From the NCBI RefSeq assembly GCF_001590865.1, contig NZ_BBUY01000009.1:62001-126000 (forward strand): a stretch of 64,000 bases of DNA. The letters are read 5' to 3'. This document shows, in pieces, positions 42,274 to 50,369 of the stretch. Under the pieces are notes generated by a model. That model had not been told where the DNA came from and did no database searches. It worked only from the letters and a program-made list of their open reading frames with translations. Numbering within the stretch: the stretch's first letter is position 1; the number at the start of each line of letters is the position of its first letter. This DNA is from Streptomyces sp. NBRC 110611. GTDB taxonomy: Bacteria; Actinomycetota; Actinomycetes; Streptomycetales; Streptomycetaceae. Position numbers and translations under genes: made by a program.

Positions 42274-43401
42274 TCAGGCGTCCCACTCCTCGAGCCGTGT
42301 GAGCAGCTCCGCGCACTCCTCGCCCACCGGCTCCAGCAGCCAGCCGAAGCCGCCCAGGCCCGCCGGATCGGTCAGCTCCGCCGCCGCACCGGCGGCGCTC
42401 AGCGCCCGTACGTACCCGGCCGGGTCGTCGGTGGCCAGGGTGAGCGGCGGACGGCGGCCGTCCACCCCCAGGGCGCGCAGCGCCTCCCGCTGGGGCAGCA
42501 GCTTCGCCGACGGGCCGGCGCAGGCGTCCAGCGCCACATGCGCCGTGATGTCGCAGCTGCCGTCCGGTACGGGACGCACCTCGCGGCCGTCGCGGAAGCC
42601 GGTGAGCGTGCCGAACGGCGGGCGATCGCCCCGTTCGTGCGCGTAGTCGGCGGCGACGGCGAGCCCGGCGCGCAGCGTACGGACGGCCCGCGCCCAGGCC
42701 TCGTCCCGGGGGCGGCCGATTTCGGCGCGCAGCCCCGGGGGCAGCGCGGAATCCGCAGACAGCGGCGGCGTCCACCACCGGCGCAGCCACTCCGCGTCCG
42801 CGCCGTCGCCCGGATCACCCAGCTGGGCCGGGTCACTCAGCTGGGCCGGATCGCCCGGCCGAGCCGGTTCACCCAGCCGGACCGGGTCACTCAGCCGGAC
42901 CGGATCACCCAGCCGCTCGGTGCCGTCGTCACGCACCAGCACCCGGCGCAGCACACCGTCCGCGTCCGTCTCCACGACGTCCACCGGCACGTTGTCGAGC
43001 CACTCGTTCGCGAACAGCAGCCCCGTGACCGAGCCCACGGCGGGCAGCTCCGCCCGCCACTCGATCCGCGGGTCCAGGCCCTCGGGGCGCGCGGCCCGCT
43101 CGACGGCGTACGGGCGCAGCCGCGCCACGACCTCCGCCGGCAGCGCGGCCAGCACCCCGGTCAGCAGCTCGCCGCGGCCCGCGCCCACATCGATCAGTGC
43201 CAGCTCGCCCGGCCGGCCGAGGGCGTCGTCGACGCGGCACAGGAGGCCGGCGACAGCCCCCGCGTACAGCGGGGAGACATGCACCGAGGTACGGAAGTGA
43301 CCGGCCGGGCCGGGCCCCCCGGGCCGGGTGTAGAAGCCCCCGTCCGGGCCGTACAGCGCCCGCTCCGCCGCATCCCGCCAGCCCCGCCACTCGTTCGTCA
43401 C
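42274..43401 (-). CDS. SAM-dependent methyltransferase, NDUFAF7/MidA (COG1565) type
   Basis: 375 residues. SAM motif I is ALIDVGAGRGELL (about 68-80), and the family blocks DPRIEWRAELPAVGSVTGLL FANEWLDNVPVDVVE and VAADYAHERGDRP are clear. The mitochondrial homologue NDUFAF7 dimethylates an arginine of NDUFS2, the NuoD homologue. Between about residues 161 and 200 is an insert of repeats (LGDPVRLSDPVRLGEPARPG DPAQLSDPAQLGDP), encoded at about 42800-42920. The gene probably forms an operon with the orphan NuoD. Start GTG 43401. Confidence 0.82.
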   Translation of the reverse strand: MTNEWRGWRDAAERALYGPDGGFYTRPGGPGPAGHFRTSVHVSPLYAGAVAGLLCRVDDALGRPGELALIDVGAGRGELLTGVLAALPAEVVARLRPYAVERAARPEGLDPRIEWRAELPAVGSVTGLLFANEWLDNVPVDVVETDADGVLRRVLVRDDGTERLGDPVRLSDPVRLGEPARPGDPAQLSDPAQLGDPGDGADAEWLRRWWTPPLSADSALPPGLRAEIGRPRDEAWARAVRTLRAGLAVAADYAHERGDRPPFGTLTGFRDGREVRPVPDGSCDITAHVALDACAGPSAKLLPQREALRALGVDGRRPPLTLATDDPAGYVRALSAAGAAAELTDPAGLGGFGWLLEPVGEECAELLTRLEEWDA

Positions 43402-43572
43402 ACGCCCACGGTACGGGCGGGCACCCCGCCCCGTCCCCGGGGGCTTCGCAGGTCATGCCAGGGGCCGACACATTTGGTGCAGAGGTTCTCCACCTTGGGG
43501 AGTAGACCCGGCGCGGAGGATCGCTCCTCCGGTTGACTCCCGCACCTGCCAGTGCTGCCTACGCTGGGTTAC

Positions 43573-44781
43573 GTGCAGCGCCTCTACGACTTCCTCCGCA
43601 GGCACCCGACGGGAGTGGACAGCTTCTGGGCCATCCTCCTCCTCGGGTTCAACAGCCTGTGGATCATGTCGGACCTCTACAGCTGGGAGCAGCTCCTCGG
43701 CGCGGCCGTCACGATCGGCCTCAGCCTCGTCATAGCGCTGCGCCGCAAGTTCCCCGTGACGATGCTGCTGCTGGCGACCGCCATCGGTATCGGCCAGCTG
43801 GCCCTGTTCATCGTGCCCAACCCCGGCGATCTCGCGATGTTCGTGATCGCCTACACCGTCGCCTCCGGCCCCACGATCCCCCGTTGGGCCTCCCGCTTCG
43901 CCCTCGTCGGCACCCTCGTCGGCCCCGCCCTTGTCACCTGGCGCTTCAACCCGCCGGACACCCCTGGCCGGCCGATGTGGGAAGCGGTGATCTTCACTGG
44001 TCTGATCACCGTGCCCTTCGTCCTCGCCTGGGTGCTCGGCGACTCCATGCGCACCCGCCGCGCCTACTGGGCGCAGCTGGAGGAGAAGGCCGCCCGGCTG
44101 GAGAAGGAGCGCGAGGCGCAGTCCCGGATCGCGGTCGCCGCCGAGCGCGCCCGGATCGCCCGCGAGCTGCACGACGTCGTCGCCCACAACGTCTCGGTGA
44201 TGGTCGTCCAGGCCGACGGGGCCGCGTACGTCCTCGACGCCGCGCCCGAACAGACCCGGCAGGCCCTGGAGACGATCTCCGGCACCGGCCGCCAGGCGCT
44301 GGCCGAGATGCGCCGCCTGCTGGGCGTCCTGCGCACCGGCGAACAGCCCGAGGGCGGCGAGTACGTCCCCCAGCCCGGCGTCGAGCAGCTCACCGAGCTC
44401 GTGGACCAGGTGCGGGGCGCGGGGCTGCCGGTCGACTTCCGGGTGGCGGGCGAGCCCCGCCCGCTGCCCAGCAGCATCGAACTCACCGCGTACCGCATCG
44501 TCCAGGAAGCGCTCACCAACACCCGCAAACACGGCGGACCCGATGTCCACGCGACCGTCCGCCTCGCCTACCGGGACGACGACCTCGATCTGCTCGTCGA
44601 GGACGACGGGCGCGGTGCGCAGCACGAGCTGTACGAAGAAGGCGGGGCCGACGGCCTCGGCCACGGCCTGATCGGGATGCGTGAACGTATCGGTATGGTC
44701 GGCGGCAGCCTGACCGCGGGGCCGCGGCCGGGCGGCGGCTTCCGTGTCAGCGCGGTACTCCCGTTCAAACCGGCCCAGTGA
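43573..44781 (+). CDS. Sensor histidine kinase (NarL-type system)
   Basis: 402 residues. Four or more membrane helices fill the first 155 residues; a short coiled coil leads to the HisKA_3 domain, with phospho-acceptor His200 in RIARELHDVVAHNVSVMVVQ. The HATPase end has SIELTAYRIVQEALTNTRKH and GHGLIGMRERIGMVGGSL. GTG 43573 is 7 bases after a -10-like TACGCT (43560-43565), which would give a leaderless mRNA; GTG 43552 in the same frame is the alternative. The response regulator follows after 202 bp. The signal is unknown. Confidence 0.9.
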   Translation: MQRLYDFLRRHPTGVDSFWAILLLGFNSLWIMSDLYSWEQLLGAAVTIGLSLVIALRRKFPVTMLLLATAIGIGQLALFIVPNPGDLAMFVIAYTVASGPTIPRWASRFALVGTLVGPALVTWRFNPPDTPGRPMWEAVIFTGLITVPFVLAWVLGDSMRTRRAYWAQLEEKAARLEKEREAQSRIAVAAERARIARELHDVVAHNVSVMVVQADGAAYVLDAAPEQTRQALETISGTGRQALAEMRRLLGVLRTGEQPEGGEYVPQPGVEQLTELVDQVRGAGLPVDFRVAGEPRPLPSSIELTAYRIVQEALTNTRKHGGPDVHATVRLAYRDDDLDLLVEDDGRGAQHELYEEGGADGLGHGLIGMRERIGMVGGSLTAGPRPGGGFRVSAVLPFKPAQ

Positions 44782-44821
44782 GGACCGGTCCGCTCATGCC
44801 ACCGCCGCTACCGTCGCCACC

Positions 44822-44893
44822 GCGACCGCCGCTGCCATCGCTACTGCGACCGCCGCTGCCATCGCTACTGCGACCGCCGCTGCCACCGCGACT
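44822..44893 (+). repeat. 24-bp tandem repeat between kinase and response regulator genes
   Basis: Three copies of a 24-base unit beginning GCGACCGCCGCTGCCATCGC (44822, 44846, 44870; the third differs at three bases), with degenerate extensions on both sides (44795-44905). It sits in the 202-bp gap of a two-component operon and would be transcribed as part of it. Confidence 0.8.
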
Positions 44894-44983
44894 GCCGCTG
44901 CCGCACCGGGCCGCGCCCCCGCCCTTGTCCCCGTCCCATGCCCCCACATCCCTCCCGTCCATGCCTGAAGGGAACCCCCTGCC

Positions 44984-45667
44984 ATGACCGTCCGCGTGAT
45001 GCTCGTCGACGACCAGGTGCTGCTGCGCACCGGCTTCCGGATGGTGCTCGCGGCCCAGCCCGACATGGAGGTCGTCGCGGAGGCCGGTGACGGAGTCGAG
45101 GCCCTGGAGGTCCTGCGCTCCACCAAGGTCGACGTGATCCTCATGGACGTCCGTATGCCGCATCTGGACGGGGTGGAGACCACCCGCCGGATCTGCGAGG
45201 GCGGGCAGCGCGAGGACGCCCCGAAGGTGCTCATCCTGACCACCTTCGACCTCGACGAGTACGCCTTCTCCGCGCTGAAGGCCGGGGCCAGCGGCTTCAT
45301 GCTGAAGGACGTGCCGCCCGCTGAGCTGCTCTCCGCGATCCGGGCGGTGGAGAGCGGCGACGCGGTCGTCGCGCCCTCCACCACCCGCCGGCTCCTCGAC
45401 CGGTTCACGCCGATGCTGCCCGCCGCCTCGGCCACGTCGGCCCACCCCGAGCTGGACCGGCTGACGGACCGCGAGCGGGAGGTGCTGCTCCTGGTCGCCC
45501 AGGGACTGTCGAACGGTGAGATCGCGGCGCGGCTGGTGCTGTCCGAGGCCACGGTGAAGACGCACGTGGGGCGCATCCTCACCAAGCTGAGCCTGCGGGA
45601 CCGGGTCCAGGCGGTGGTGCTGGCGTACGAGACGGGACTGGTGCGGGCCGGGGGAGCGGGGGCGTAG
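44984..45667 (+). CDS. LuxR/NarL-family response regulator
   Basis: 227 residues. The receiver domain has acidic residues Asp9 and Asp10, the phosphorylation site Asp55 (VDVILMDVRMPHLDG) and the conserved Lys in FMLKDVPPAEL. The C-terminal LuxR helix-turn-helix (about 160-215) is LTDREREVLLLVAQGLSNGE IAARLVLSEATVKTHVGRIL. AAGGGAA is placed about 9 bases before ATG 44984. It is the partner of the kinase just upstream. Confidence 0.95.
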   Translation: MTVRVMLVDDQVLLRTGFRMVLAAQPDMEVVAEAGDGVEALEVLRSTKVDVILMDVRMPHLDGVETTRRICEGGQREDAPKVLILTTFDLDEYAFSALKAGASGFMLKDVPPAELLSAIRAVESGDAVVAPSTTRRLLDRFTPMLPAASATSAHPELDRLTDREREVLLLVAQGLSNGEIAARLVLSEATVKTHVGRILTKLSLRDRVQAVVLAYETGLVRAGGAGA

Positions 45668-45753
45668 TCCCGCCCGTACAGCGCAACACTGCCGGCCTGT
45701 ACTGGCCTGTACTGCCGACACTGCCCAGCGCGGTGGCGGGGCAGCACGTCCGC

Positions 45754-46854
45754 TCAGCGCAGCACGCCCTCGAGGAAGTCGCTGCCCAGCCGGGCCACCA
45801 CCTGGAGGTCCAGCTGGTGCAGCACATAGCGGCCACGGCGCCGCGTCTGTATCAGCCCGGCCTTCTTCAGCGTCGCGATATGCCGCGAGACCTCCGGCGA
45901 GGTGATACCGAATGCCGTCGCCAGCTCGCCCGTCGTGTGCGGCCCCCGGGACAGCGTCCGGCACAGCTGCATCCGCATCGGATGGCCGAGCGCTTCCAGC
46001 CGCTGCTGGATGAGCTCCAGTGTGGCCGTCGCCGGCAACTCGGTGTCCGCGACCGGGTACTGGAGCACGGGGCGCCAGCCCGGGGCATGGCTGACCAGCA
46101 GATGCGGCCAGCCGAACGACGTGGGTACGAAGGTGACGCCGGGGTCGCCCGGATCGGCGTACGCGGTCGTACGGCCCACTGCCAGCTTGTCCACCAGGAT
46201 GCGGGCGCCGGTCGCGGTCTCCTCCAGGGAGAGCGCCGCCGAGGTCGCGGGCAGCGTCTCGGCCAGCCCCTTGTGCCGCAGCAGCTCGGTCTTGTGCCGG
46301 GCGTCGGCCGCCAGCTGGACGCCCACCCGCCGCCAGATGTCCCCGAAGAACGCGTCCTCGCAGTCCTCGAAGAGCCGGCGCAGCCACACCCGCAGACCGT
46401 CGGGGTCGGTCAGCATCCGGTCCGTGAACGCCGCCTGCCGCGGGCCGCGCGCCGCCGCCATCTCCCGTACGCGGGCCCGTTCGTTCGCATCGACCAAGGG
46501 CGACGGCGTGCACCGGGTGTACGAGGCCGAGCAGTTGATCTCGAACGCGGAGGCCACGAACCGCTCGTCGTCGATTTTGTCCAGCTCGTCCAGATCCTCG
46601 GCCAGGGTGGCACCGGGGCGGGCGGGCAGCAGGATGTCGGAACGCGTGGACCGCCACAGGAAGTCCGCCTCGCACAACCGGTCGGCGAGGTCGGTCTTCA
46701 GCGCCGCGTTGGTCGCGGTGACCCAGCCGTGCAGCCCGGGGTGGTGCCCCGGCTCGGACAGCGCATGCAGCGCGGCACTCAGCTCCGCCAGCGGGGAGGG
46801 GCAGAAGACGACGCGCTCCTGAGGCAGCCCGGTGATGTCGATGACGTTGGCCAT
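45754..46854 (-). CDS. ArsR-like winged-helix regulator with large N-terminal domain (DUF5937 type)
   Basis: 366 residues. The winged helix is at the C-terminus (about 280-350): LIQQRLEALGHPMRMQLCRT LSRGPHTTGELATAFGITSP EVSRHIATLKKAGLIQTRRR GRYVLHQLD. The first 250 residues form a Streptomyces-type domain of unknown fold (ITGLPQERVVFCPSPLAELS AALHAL). No metal-binding cysteine pair of classic ArsR proteins is visible. It is divergent from a small gene at 46955. Confidence 0.82.
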   Translation of the reverse strand: MANVIDITGLPQERVVFCPSPLAELSAALHALSEPGHHPGLHGWVTATNAALKTDLADRLCEADFLWRSTRSDILLPARPGATLAEDLDELDKIDDERFVASAFEINCSASYTRCTPSPLVDANERARVREMAAARGPRQAAFTDRMLTDPDGLRVWLRRLFEDCEDAFFGDIWRRVGVQLAADARHKTELLRHKGLAETLPATSAALSLEETATGARILVDKLAVGRTTAYADPGDPGVTFVPTSFGWPHLLVSHAPGWRPVLQYPVADTELPATATLELIQQRLEALGHPMRMQLCRTLSRGPHTTGELATAFGITSPEVSRHIATLKKAGLIQTRRRGRYVLHQLDLQVVARLGSDFLEGVLR

Positions 46855-46954
46855 GCACCCATCATGCGCGAGGTCACGACCTGCACGTTCGTCGTTTGAC
46901 GGCTCCCGTCAAATGACGTGCCACGGCCGCGGCCCCGGTCCCACAGTGAGACCC

Positions 46955-47143
46955 ATGAACGCCAACCAGCAGCACATGCTCGACGCCTACCGCGCCGCCC
47001 AACGGGGCGAGCAGCCCCCCGCCGCACCCGGAGTGCACACGGTCCGCACCGCCCGCGAGATCCGCGGCTGGCTACGCTTCCGGGCCGTCGTACGGGAGGC
47101 CTTCCGCACCTCCGCCACCGCGACCGCCACTCCCGCGAGTTGA
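46955..47143 (+). CDS. Small hypothetical protein
   Basis: 62 residues: MNANQQHMLDAYRAAQRGEQ, then a basic stretch (VRTAREIRGWLRFRAVVREA FRTS) that could form an amphipathic helix. ATG 46955 has GTGAG upstream. It is divergent from the ArsR-like gene with 100 bp between, so it is a plausible target of that regulator. No family recognised. Confidence 0.55.
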   Translation: MNANQQHMLDAYRAAQRGEQPPAAPGVHTVRTAREIRGWLRFRAVVREAFRTSATATATPAS

Positions 47144-47186
47144 CCCCGACGGTCGCCGGCGCCGCTCCACAGGGCATCACACGGCA

Positions 47187-47339
47187 TCACACGGCGCCGT
47201 CCTCGCCCTCGGTGATCCCCAGGCATTCCGCGATCTCGGCCGGTGTCGCGATCTCCCCGGCATGGACGATGCGTTGCCCGCCCCGGCGACCACGGGCGGC
47301 AGCCTCCGCGCCCCAGGCGTCGGGCTGCCGCTGGTACAT
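47187..47339 (-). pseudogene. Fragment of a GntR-family (KorSA/TraR-like) regulator
   Basis: A 50-residue frame, MYQRQPDAWGAEAAARGRRG, then GQRIVHAGEIATPAEIAECL GITEGEDGAV, reads like the start of the ligand-binding half of Streptomyces plasmid-type GntR regulators (the stretch that follows the winged helix). Neither the DNA-binding part nor the rest of the domain is present. It is probably a remnant of an integrated element. The assignment rests on pattern memory alone. Confidence 0.45.
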
Positions 47340-47535
47340 GGATGCCGCGAAGGGCCGGCCCGACTACGGGAACCGTGAGAAGGCGTGTGCCGCGCTCCGG
47401 GCCGCGCGCGGAGCGGCGCCTGAGCAGACCCGGAACGATCCCCAAGTAAGGGAGACCGTGCGGGCATTGATCCAGCTGGAGCGATATGCCAAGCCATCCC
47501 TCTCAGGCTTTGCCTCGTGGCTCGGTATCACGTGA
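47338..47535 (+). pseudogene. Unrecognised gene fragment abutting the GntR remnant
   Basis: A 65-residue frame (MDAAKGRPDYGNREKACAAL, RAARGAAPEQTRNDPQVRET VRALIQLERYAKPSLSGFAS WLGIT) has normal codon usage and a plausible amphipathic pattern ending in a natural-looking C-terminus. No start signal is seen. It is probably the end of a gene whose front has been lost, next to the GntR fragment on the other strand. Confidence 0.4.
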
Positions 47536-47771
47536 TGTTTCACAAGGCATGAAACCCGCTCTGTAGACGCGGCAGCAGCATGAAGCGATCAGGTCCCGGT
47601 GAGGCGATGAGGCTCCCGGGGTGCGGTCAACGCTGCTGAGGAGCATCACCGTGCCGAACTGCGTCGTCTGGATCCTTGAACTACCGCTGCGCTGGTCACT
47701 GCCCGCCCAGGGCTGTCATCGGTCTGCCGGTGCAGTATTACAAAGGGGCTGCCGCCCAAGGGGAATGCCGC
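47536..47771. other. Intergenic region after the remnants
   Basis: Nothing coding was recognised. A 6-bp hairpin GTTTCA-TGAAAC lies at 47537-47555. Codon bias is absent, and an AT-richer spot (CAGTATTACAAAGGGG near 47730) stands out. It may belong to the same decayed insertion. Confidence 0.35.
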
Positions 47772-48989
47772 CTAAGGGATCAGCCGCCACCACTCCGTGA
47801 CCGCTGTGCGCACGTCCTCGGGCGTCCACTTCAGGGCCGAGGTCGCGACCGTGACCTCGGTCATCGACAGGCCAGGCGGTATGGCGCCGGTCGGGGTGAA
47901 CCATTCGCGGAACAGTGTCGTCCGGGTCTTCTCCGCATGGCGTGCGCCGGCCTCGTTCAGGGTGTCGGCGGGGACGGGCAGCCATACCTGGAATTGGTGG
48001 GTGTGCGGTACCTCCGGGTGTATGCGGAACCACGGCACGCCCGCCTCGGCCAGGCCGTCGGCGAGCGCTTGCGCGACGACCTTCGCATGGGCCGCATACC
48101 GCGGCAGGCGCGGGAGTTCACGGTCCAGTCCGGCGAGCGCGGACAGGGCGGCCGGCCACTGCTGGAAGAGCTGGCCGCCGTAACGGTGCCGCCAGGCGCG
48201 GGCCTCCTCGATGACGTTCTCCGGGCCGGCCAGAGCGGCGCCGGACAAACCGTCCAGAGACTTGTAGAACGAGACGTAGACGCTGTCGGCGAGGGTGGCT
48301 ATCTCAGGGAGCGAACGGCCGAAGTGCGGACCGCACTCCCACAGGCGCGCCCCGTCGAAGTGGATCACGGCGTCGCGGTCCCGCGCGGCCGCGACGGTGG
48401 CCTTCAGCTCCTCCCATTCCGGGAGGACGAACCCCGCGTCCCGCAAGGGGAGTTCGAGAGCGAGGGTGCCGAATGGCTCCTCCAGGTCGTATATCTCCTC
48501 GGGTGTCGGCAGCCGTGGTGCGCGCGTCGGATGCACCATGCGCAGCCCGCTGACCTGTGCATATGCGGCGCGCTCGTGCACCTCTAGGTGGGAGAGGGGA
48601 TGCGCGGCGACGGCCGTGCTGCCCATGCGCCCCGCCCAGCAGCGCAGCGCGACCTGCTGCGCCATCGTGCCGGTCGGGAAGAAGGCGGCGGCCTCCATGC
48701 CCAGCGTCTCGGCGGTACGGCGCTCCAGCGCGCCCACGATGCCGTTGTCGTTGCCGTAGCTGTCCGCCCAGTCGTCGAGGTCGTACGTGGCGGGAGCGTC
48801 GGCCGTCAGGCGGGCCAGCCGCTCGCGCAGCGTCTCGGCTGCCCGGCCGCTCGCCAGCACCCGCTCCGAGCCGTGCCAGGCCGCGATCAGCCGCGCCCGC
48901 TCGACCGTGTCTGTGCCCTCGGTGCTCTCTGTCTCGCCTGTGCCCGTCTCCTCGGCCTCCGTGTCGGGCTTCCGTGCGTCCCTCGTCAC
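47772..48989 (-). CDS. Threonine aldolase/beta-eliminating lyase family protein
   Basis: 405 residues of the PLP-dependent aromatic amino acid beta-eliminating lyase/threonine aldolase family. Seen are YGNDNGIVGALERRTAETLG, FFPTGTMAQQVALRC, VIHFDGARLWECGPHFGRSL and the PLP lysine in VYVSFYKSLDGLSGAALAG. It should cleave L-allo-threonine or a related hydroxy amino acid to glycine and an aldehyde. GTG 48989 is chosen with AGGTGGGG upstream; the first 40 residues are Thr/Glu-rich and poorly conserved. The gene is divergent from the DUF2520-panC operon. Confidence 0.85.
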   Translation of the reverse strand: MTRDARKPDTEAEETGTGETESTEGTDTVERARLIAAWHGSERVLASGRAAETLRERLARLTADAPATYDLDDWADSYGNDNGIVGALERRTAETLGMEAAAFFPTGTMAQQVALRCWAGRMGSTAVAAHPLSHLEVHERAAYAQVSGLRMVHPTRAPRLPTPEEIYDLEEPFGTLALELPLRDAGFVLPEWEELKATVAAARDRDAVIHFDGARLWECGPHFGRSLPEIATLADSVYVSFYKSLDGLSGAALAGPENVIEEARAWRHRYGGQLFQQWPAALSALAGLDRELPRLPRYAAHAKVVAQALADGLAEAGVPWFRIHPEVPHTHQFQVWLPVPADTLNEAGARHAEKTRTTLFREWFTPTGAIPPGLSMTEVTVATSALKWTPEDVRTAVTEWWRLIP

Positions 48990-49307
48990 GGCCCCCACCT
49001 GCCCTTCCGGTCTCTTGCCGTCGTGTGCTGCCCGCGTGCCGCCTGTGTGCCGCCCGTATGCCGCCTGTGTGCCGTCGTCCGTTCGCTGCGGCTCGCTGTG
49101 TCGCATTGAGCATGGACCAGTGCCGCGCGCGGCCGCGACCCCTGTGGATAAAGTTGTGGATAACTTGTGGGGTGTGAGGGGATTGATGTCGGGGCGGTCC
49201 CGTCTCTCTCCCCCCAGCACGGCCCCGAGGCCGCCGGAAACACTCGCGTAGCATGGCGAGGAATCGTCCGGTACCCCCCGCGGACTGGAACGGAAGGCCA
49301 TCGCCGC
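48990..49307. promoter_or_regulatory. Divergent promoter region with 11-bp repeats and DnaA boxes
   Basis: 318 bases. Five 11-bp units of the type TGCCGCCTGTG run from 49026 to 49080. Two perfect TTATCCACA boxes (minus strand) lie at 49143-49151 and 49155-49163. A -10-like TAGCAT at 49249-49254 fits a start about 50 bases before the DUF2520 gene, and GGAAGG at 49292-49297 is its ribosome-binding site. Confidence 0.55.
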
Positions 49308-50369
49308 GTGAACGCAAACCCACCTATCGAGGCCCAGGACCGCCCCGCCCGGCTCACCGTCGGAGTCGTCGGCGCGGGCCGTGTCGGGCCCGCCCTCGCC
49401 GCATCGCTGCAGCTCGCAGGGCATCGCCCGGTCGCCGTGTCGGGCGTATCCGACGCCTCCGTACGGCGTGCCGCACAGCTGCTGCCCGACGTCCCGCTGG
49501 TCACCCCGGCCGAGGTGCTCGCCCGCGCCGAGCTGGTGCTGCTGACCGTCCCCGATGACGCGCTCGCCGGTCTGGTGCGCGGCCTCGCGGAGACCGGCGC
49601 CGTGCGGCCGGGCCAGCTGCTGGTGCACACCTCCGGGCGCTACGGGACGGCGGTGCTGGAACCGGCCACGCGGGCAGGTGCACTGCCGCTCGCCCTGCAC
49701 CCGGCCATGACGTTCACCGGCACCTCCGTGGACGTCCACCGGCTGGCCGGCTGTTCGTTCGGCGTGACCGCGCCCGACGAGCTGAGGATGGCCGCGGAGG
49801 CGCTGGTCATCGAGATGGGCGGGGAGCCCGAGTGGATCGCGGAATCCGCTCGTCCGCTCTACCACGCCGCCCTCGCCATCGGCGCGAACTACCTGGTCAC
49901 GCTGGTCGCCCAGTCGATGGAGCTGCTGCGGGAGGCGGGCGTGCAGGCTCCGGACCGGATGCTGGGGCCGCTGCTCGGGGCCGCCCTGGACAATGCGCTG
50001 CGGTCCGGCGACGCCGCGCTGACCGGGCCGGTCGCGCGTGGGGACGCGGGTACGGTCGCCGCGCACGTCGAGGAGTTGCGCCGGCACGCGCCCCAGAGCG
50101 TCGCGGGGTATCTGGCGATGGCCCGTACGACCGCGGACCGGGCGCTGGTCCACGGGCTGCTCAAGCCGGAACAGGCGGAGGACCTGCTGGGCGTGCTGGC
50201 CGGGCCCGCACCCGACGCCCCCCGGACGTCCCGCAGCGACTCCGACGGTCCCGGCTCCGGCCCCACTGGCACTGGCTCCGACGGTTCAGGCTCCGGCCCC
50301 GGCGGGCCTGGCCCCGGCCCCGACGAACCCGATCCCAACGACCCCGGCCCCAACGGAGGCGACCAGTGA
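49308..50369 (+). CDS. DUF2520/Rossmann-like oxidoreductase upstream of panC
   Basis: 353 residues. The N-terminal Rossmann fold is VGVVGAGRVGPALAASLQLA GHRPVAVSG (about 23-51), followed by LLTVPDDALAGLV and GQLLVHTSGRYGTAVLEPA. The DUF2520 helical domain (LALHPAMTFTGTSVDVHRLA GCSFGVTA, then YHAALAIGANYLVTL) resembles ketopantoate reductases. Its place directly before panC, with a GTGA overlap, suggests a role in pantothenate synthesis, perhaps as a reductase; this is inferred. The last 55 residues are a Gly/Ser/Pro/Asp repeat tail. Confidence 0.82.
   Translation: MNANPPIEAQDRPARLTVGVVGAGRVGPALAASLQLAGHRPVAVSGVSDASVRRAAQLLPDVPLVTPAEVLARAELVLLTVPDDALAGLVRGLAETGAVRPGQLLVHTSGRYGTAVLEPATRAGALPLALHPAMTFTGTSVDVHRLAGCSFGVTAPDELRMAAEALVIEMGGEPEWIAESARPLYHAALAIGANYLVTLVAQSMELLREAGVQAPDRMLGPLLGAALDNALRSGDAALTGPVARGDAGTVAAHVEELRRHAPQSVAGYLAMARTTADRALVHGLLKPEQAEDLLGVLAGPAPDAPRTSRSDSDGPGSGPTGTGSDGSGSGPGGPGPGPDEPDPNDPGPNGGDQ

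Noticed and set aside
47676..48587. A 300-residue frame on the plus strand
   Set aside because: It is the antisense shadow of the threonine-aldolase-like gene, which has conserved PLP-enzyme motifs on the minus strand.
49026..49080. A CRISPR array
   Set aside because: The units are contiguous 11-mers without spacers. The same holds for the other arrays in the window.
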